This document shows positions 7,126 to 8,042 of a stretch of DNA of 8,042 nucleotides, in pieces. The stretch is from Verrucomicrobiota bacterium. GTDB taxonomy: Bacteria; Verrucomicrobiota; Verrucomicrobiia; Opitutales; UBA2995. Where the stretch lies: assembly GCA_027297085.1 (NCBI GenBank), contig JAPUIL010000394.1:1-8042 (forward strand), given 5' to 3'. The notes below the pieces were generated by a model. It had not been told where the DNA came from, did no database searches, and saw only the letters and a program-made list of their open reading frames with translations. The first letter of the stretch is position 1; every line of letters starts with the position of its first letter. The translations under genes and the position numbers were made by a program.

Positions 7126-8042
7126 ATGGTTATGCATATGAAGGCAAAGAAAACCAACGGTCTCAATAAGTGGGAGTTTCCCAAGAAATCTGGAATATGG
7201 ATTCGGGAATTTATCTACTCTCAAAATTACAACGGCAAACAAAGGATCTATTCTGCTTTCCAGGTAACGGTGCCAGGGAGGGTTCTGGGAGAATCCTACA
7301 AACGAAAACGACGGCAGTTACCTACCAAGGCTAAAGCTGAAGCTTGGGCCAGAAAAATGGCACATGGGATCAAGTTACAAGGCGAGGAGTTTTTCAAGGC
7401 CACTGATTCGGAACGACGGGAGTTTGCCGCCTGCATACCGAAGCTCAGAGAAAAGGGGCTCAAACTTACTGAAGCTGTTGAGTTTGCCCTATTACGTCTG
7501 AGACCCAAAGGAGGGGATAAGACTATTGGTGAGATAACAGATGAAATGATCGCCAGTAAACAATTGCGGTTTGAGCGCGGAGATTTGCGACCTAGATCCT
7601 TCCATGATTTCAGAAATCGGGCTTCCCGGTTTGCCAAGGATTTTAAGGACACTCCTGTTTATGATCTTACTGTTGAAGATTTGAAAAGCTGGCTTCTTGG
7701 ATTAGGAGTAAAGCCACGGACGACTTCAAATTATCTGACTGCTGTATCTGAGTTGCTGAGATATGCAGTGCAAAAAAGTTATCTCTCGGTTTCGCCGGTC
7801 GACGAATTGACAGACCACGAGCGGAAAGAGTTGTGCGGGACTAACAGGCAAAGCCGTGAGCCGAGTATTCTGACGATTGATCAGGCAACAAGGTTGTTGG
7901 AGACAGCTCGGGAGCATACTGAATTGGGCCTACTGGGGGCTGTTACACTTGGGCTTTTCTGCGGAGGCGTACGAGTTGAAGAGTGCAAGCGACTTAGCTG
8001 GTCGTCTGTAAGGGACAAGGAAGAGAATCCAATCGTCACTAT
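7126..8042 (+). CDS. Tyrosine recombinase/integrase, C-terminus beyond window
   Basis: A site-specific recombinase of the phage integrase family, 305 residues visible. Residues ~20-90 are a basic, strand-rich region with a K-R-K-R-R cluster (59-63), resembling an arm-type DNA-binding domain. Residues ~130-235 form the core-binding (SAM-like) domain, with K-T-I-G-E-I and later R-T-T-S-N-Y-L. The catalytic domain begins near S-I-L-T (247-250) and shows box I, G-L-F-C-G-G-V-R-V-E-E, with the first catalytic Arg at 283. The remaining catalytic residues, including the nucleophilic Tyr, would lie past 8042, so activity cannot be judged. In-frame ATGs are at 7126, 7132 and 7138; 7126 is chosen because TAGAG is 5 bases upstream. 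It is transcribed away from the truncated RND gene. Eleven of its 29 Arg codons are AGA or AGG, against 6 of 24 in the visible sulfatase, a difference too small to prove transfer. Confidence 0.9.
   Translation, partial: MVMHMKAKKTNGLNKWEFPKKSGIWIREFIYSQNYNGKQRIYSAFQVTVPGRVLGESYKRKRRQLPTKAKAEAWARKMAHGIKLQGEEFFKATDSERREFAACIPKLREKGLKLTEAVEFALLRLRPKGGDKTIGEITDEMIASKQLRFERGDLRPRSFHDFRNRASRFAKDFKDTPVYDLTVEDLKSWLLGLGVKPRTTSNYLTAVSELLRYAVQKSYLSVSPVDELTDHERKELCGTNRQSREPSILTIDQATRLLETAREHTELGLLGAVTLGLFCGGVRVEECKRLSWSSVRDKEENPIVT

Noticed and set aside
7030..8042. Integron interpretation: recombinase divergent from neighbouring genes, as intI is from its cassettes
   Set aside because: The genes to the left are a large truncated permease and metabolic genes with no attC-like folded sites between them. 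The IntI-specific region of the recombinase, if any, is beyond the window.

Overview
The window is one piece of a bacterial chromosome with about 50% GC. It most resembles the Planctomycetota-Verrucomicrobiota (PVC) group. The reasons are family-level: a type I sulfatase, an SMP-30/gluconolactonase-like lactonase, a Tat-signal Gfo/Idh/MocA oxidoreductase, and a tyrosine recombinase whose N-terminal half looks like those I associate with PVC genomes. No rRNA, tRNA or phylogenetic marker is present, so this assignment is an inference.

Layout from left to right. (1) 1-1130, plus strand: the C-terminal part of a sulfatase that starts before the window. (2) 1131-1362: a short spacer between convergent genes, with no convincing terminator. 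(3) 1363-2316, minus strand: a complete SMP-30-type lactonase, preceded by an 18-bp near-perfect palindrome. (4) 2317-2541: a spacer holding hairpin-forming, GC-rich repeat-like sequence and a short tandem 7-mer. (5) 2542-3861, minus strand: a complete Tat-exported oxidoreductase. (6) 3964-about 7029, minus strand: an RND efflux permease missing its first ~50 residues, including TM1. (7) About 7030-7125: AT-rich sequence unrelated to the RND gene. (8) 7126 to the window end, plus strand: a tyrosine recombinase cut off by the window edge just after its first catalytic arginine.

The left half reads as a sugar-use locus. A sulfatase would remove sulfate from a carbohydrate, a Gfo/Idh/MocA dehydrogenase would oxidise a sugar, and an SMP-30 lactonase could open the resulting lactone. 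The pairing is plausible, but the substrates cannot be read from sequence. The oxidoreductase carries an export signal and the lactonase shows none, so they may not act in the same compartment.

The most notable structure is on the right. RND homology stops abruptly at the conserved P-G-[AS]-T-P motif of the first porter subdomain, within a few bases of a small inverted repeat. A divergent tyrosine recombinase gene begins about 100 bp beyond. This looks like the left end of an integrated element that cut the permease gene, with the rest of the element and perhaps the permease's 5' end lying past position 8042. I did not find evidence for a wholly new system inside the window. The integrase-bounded sequence to the right is where cargo would be sought.
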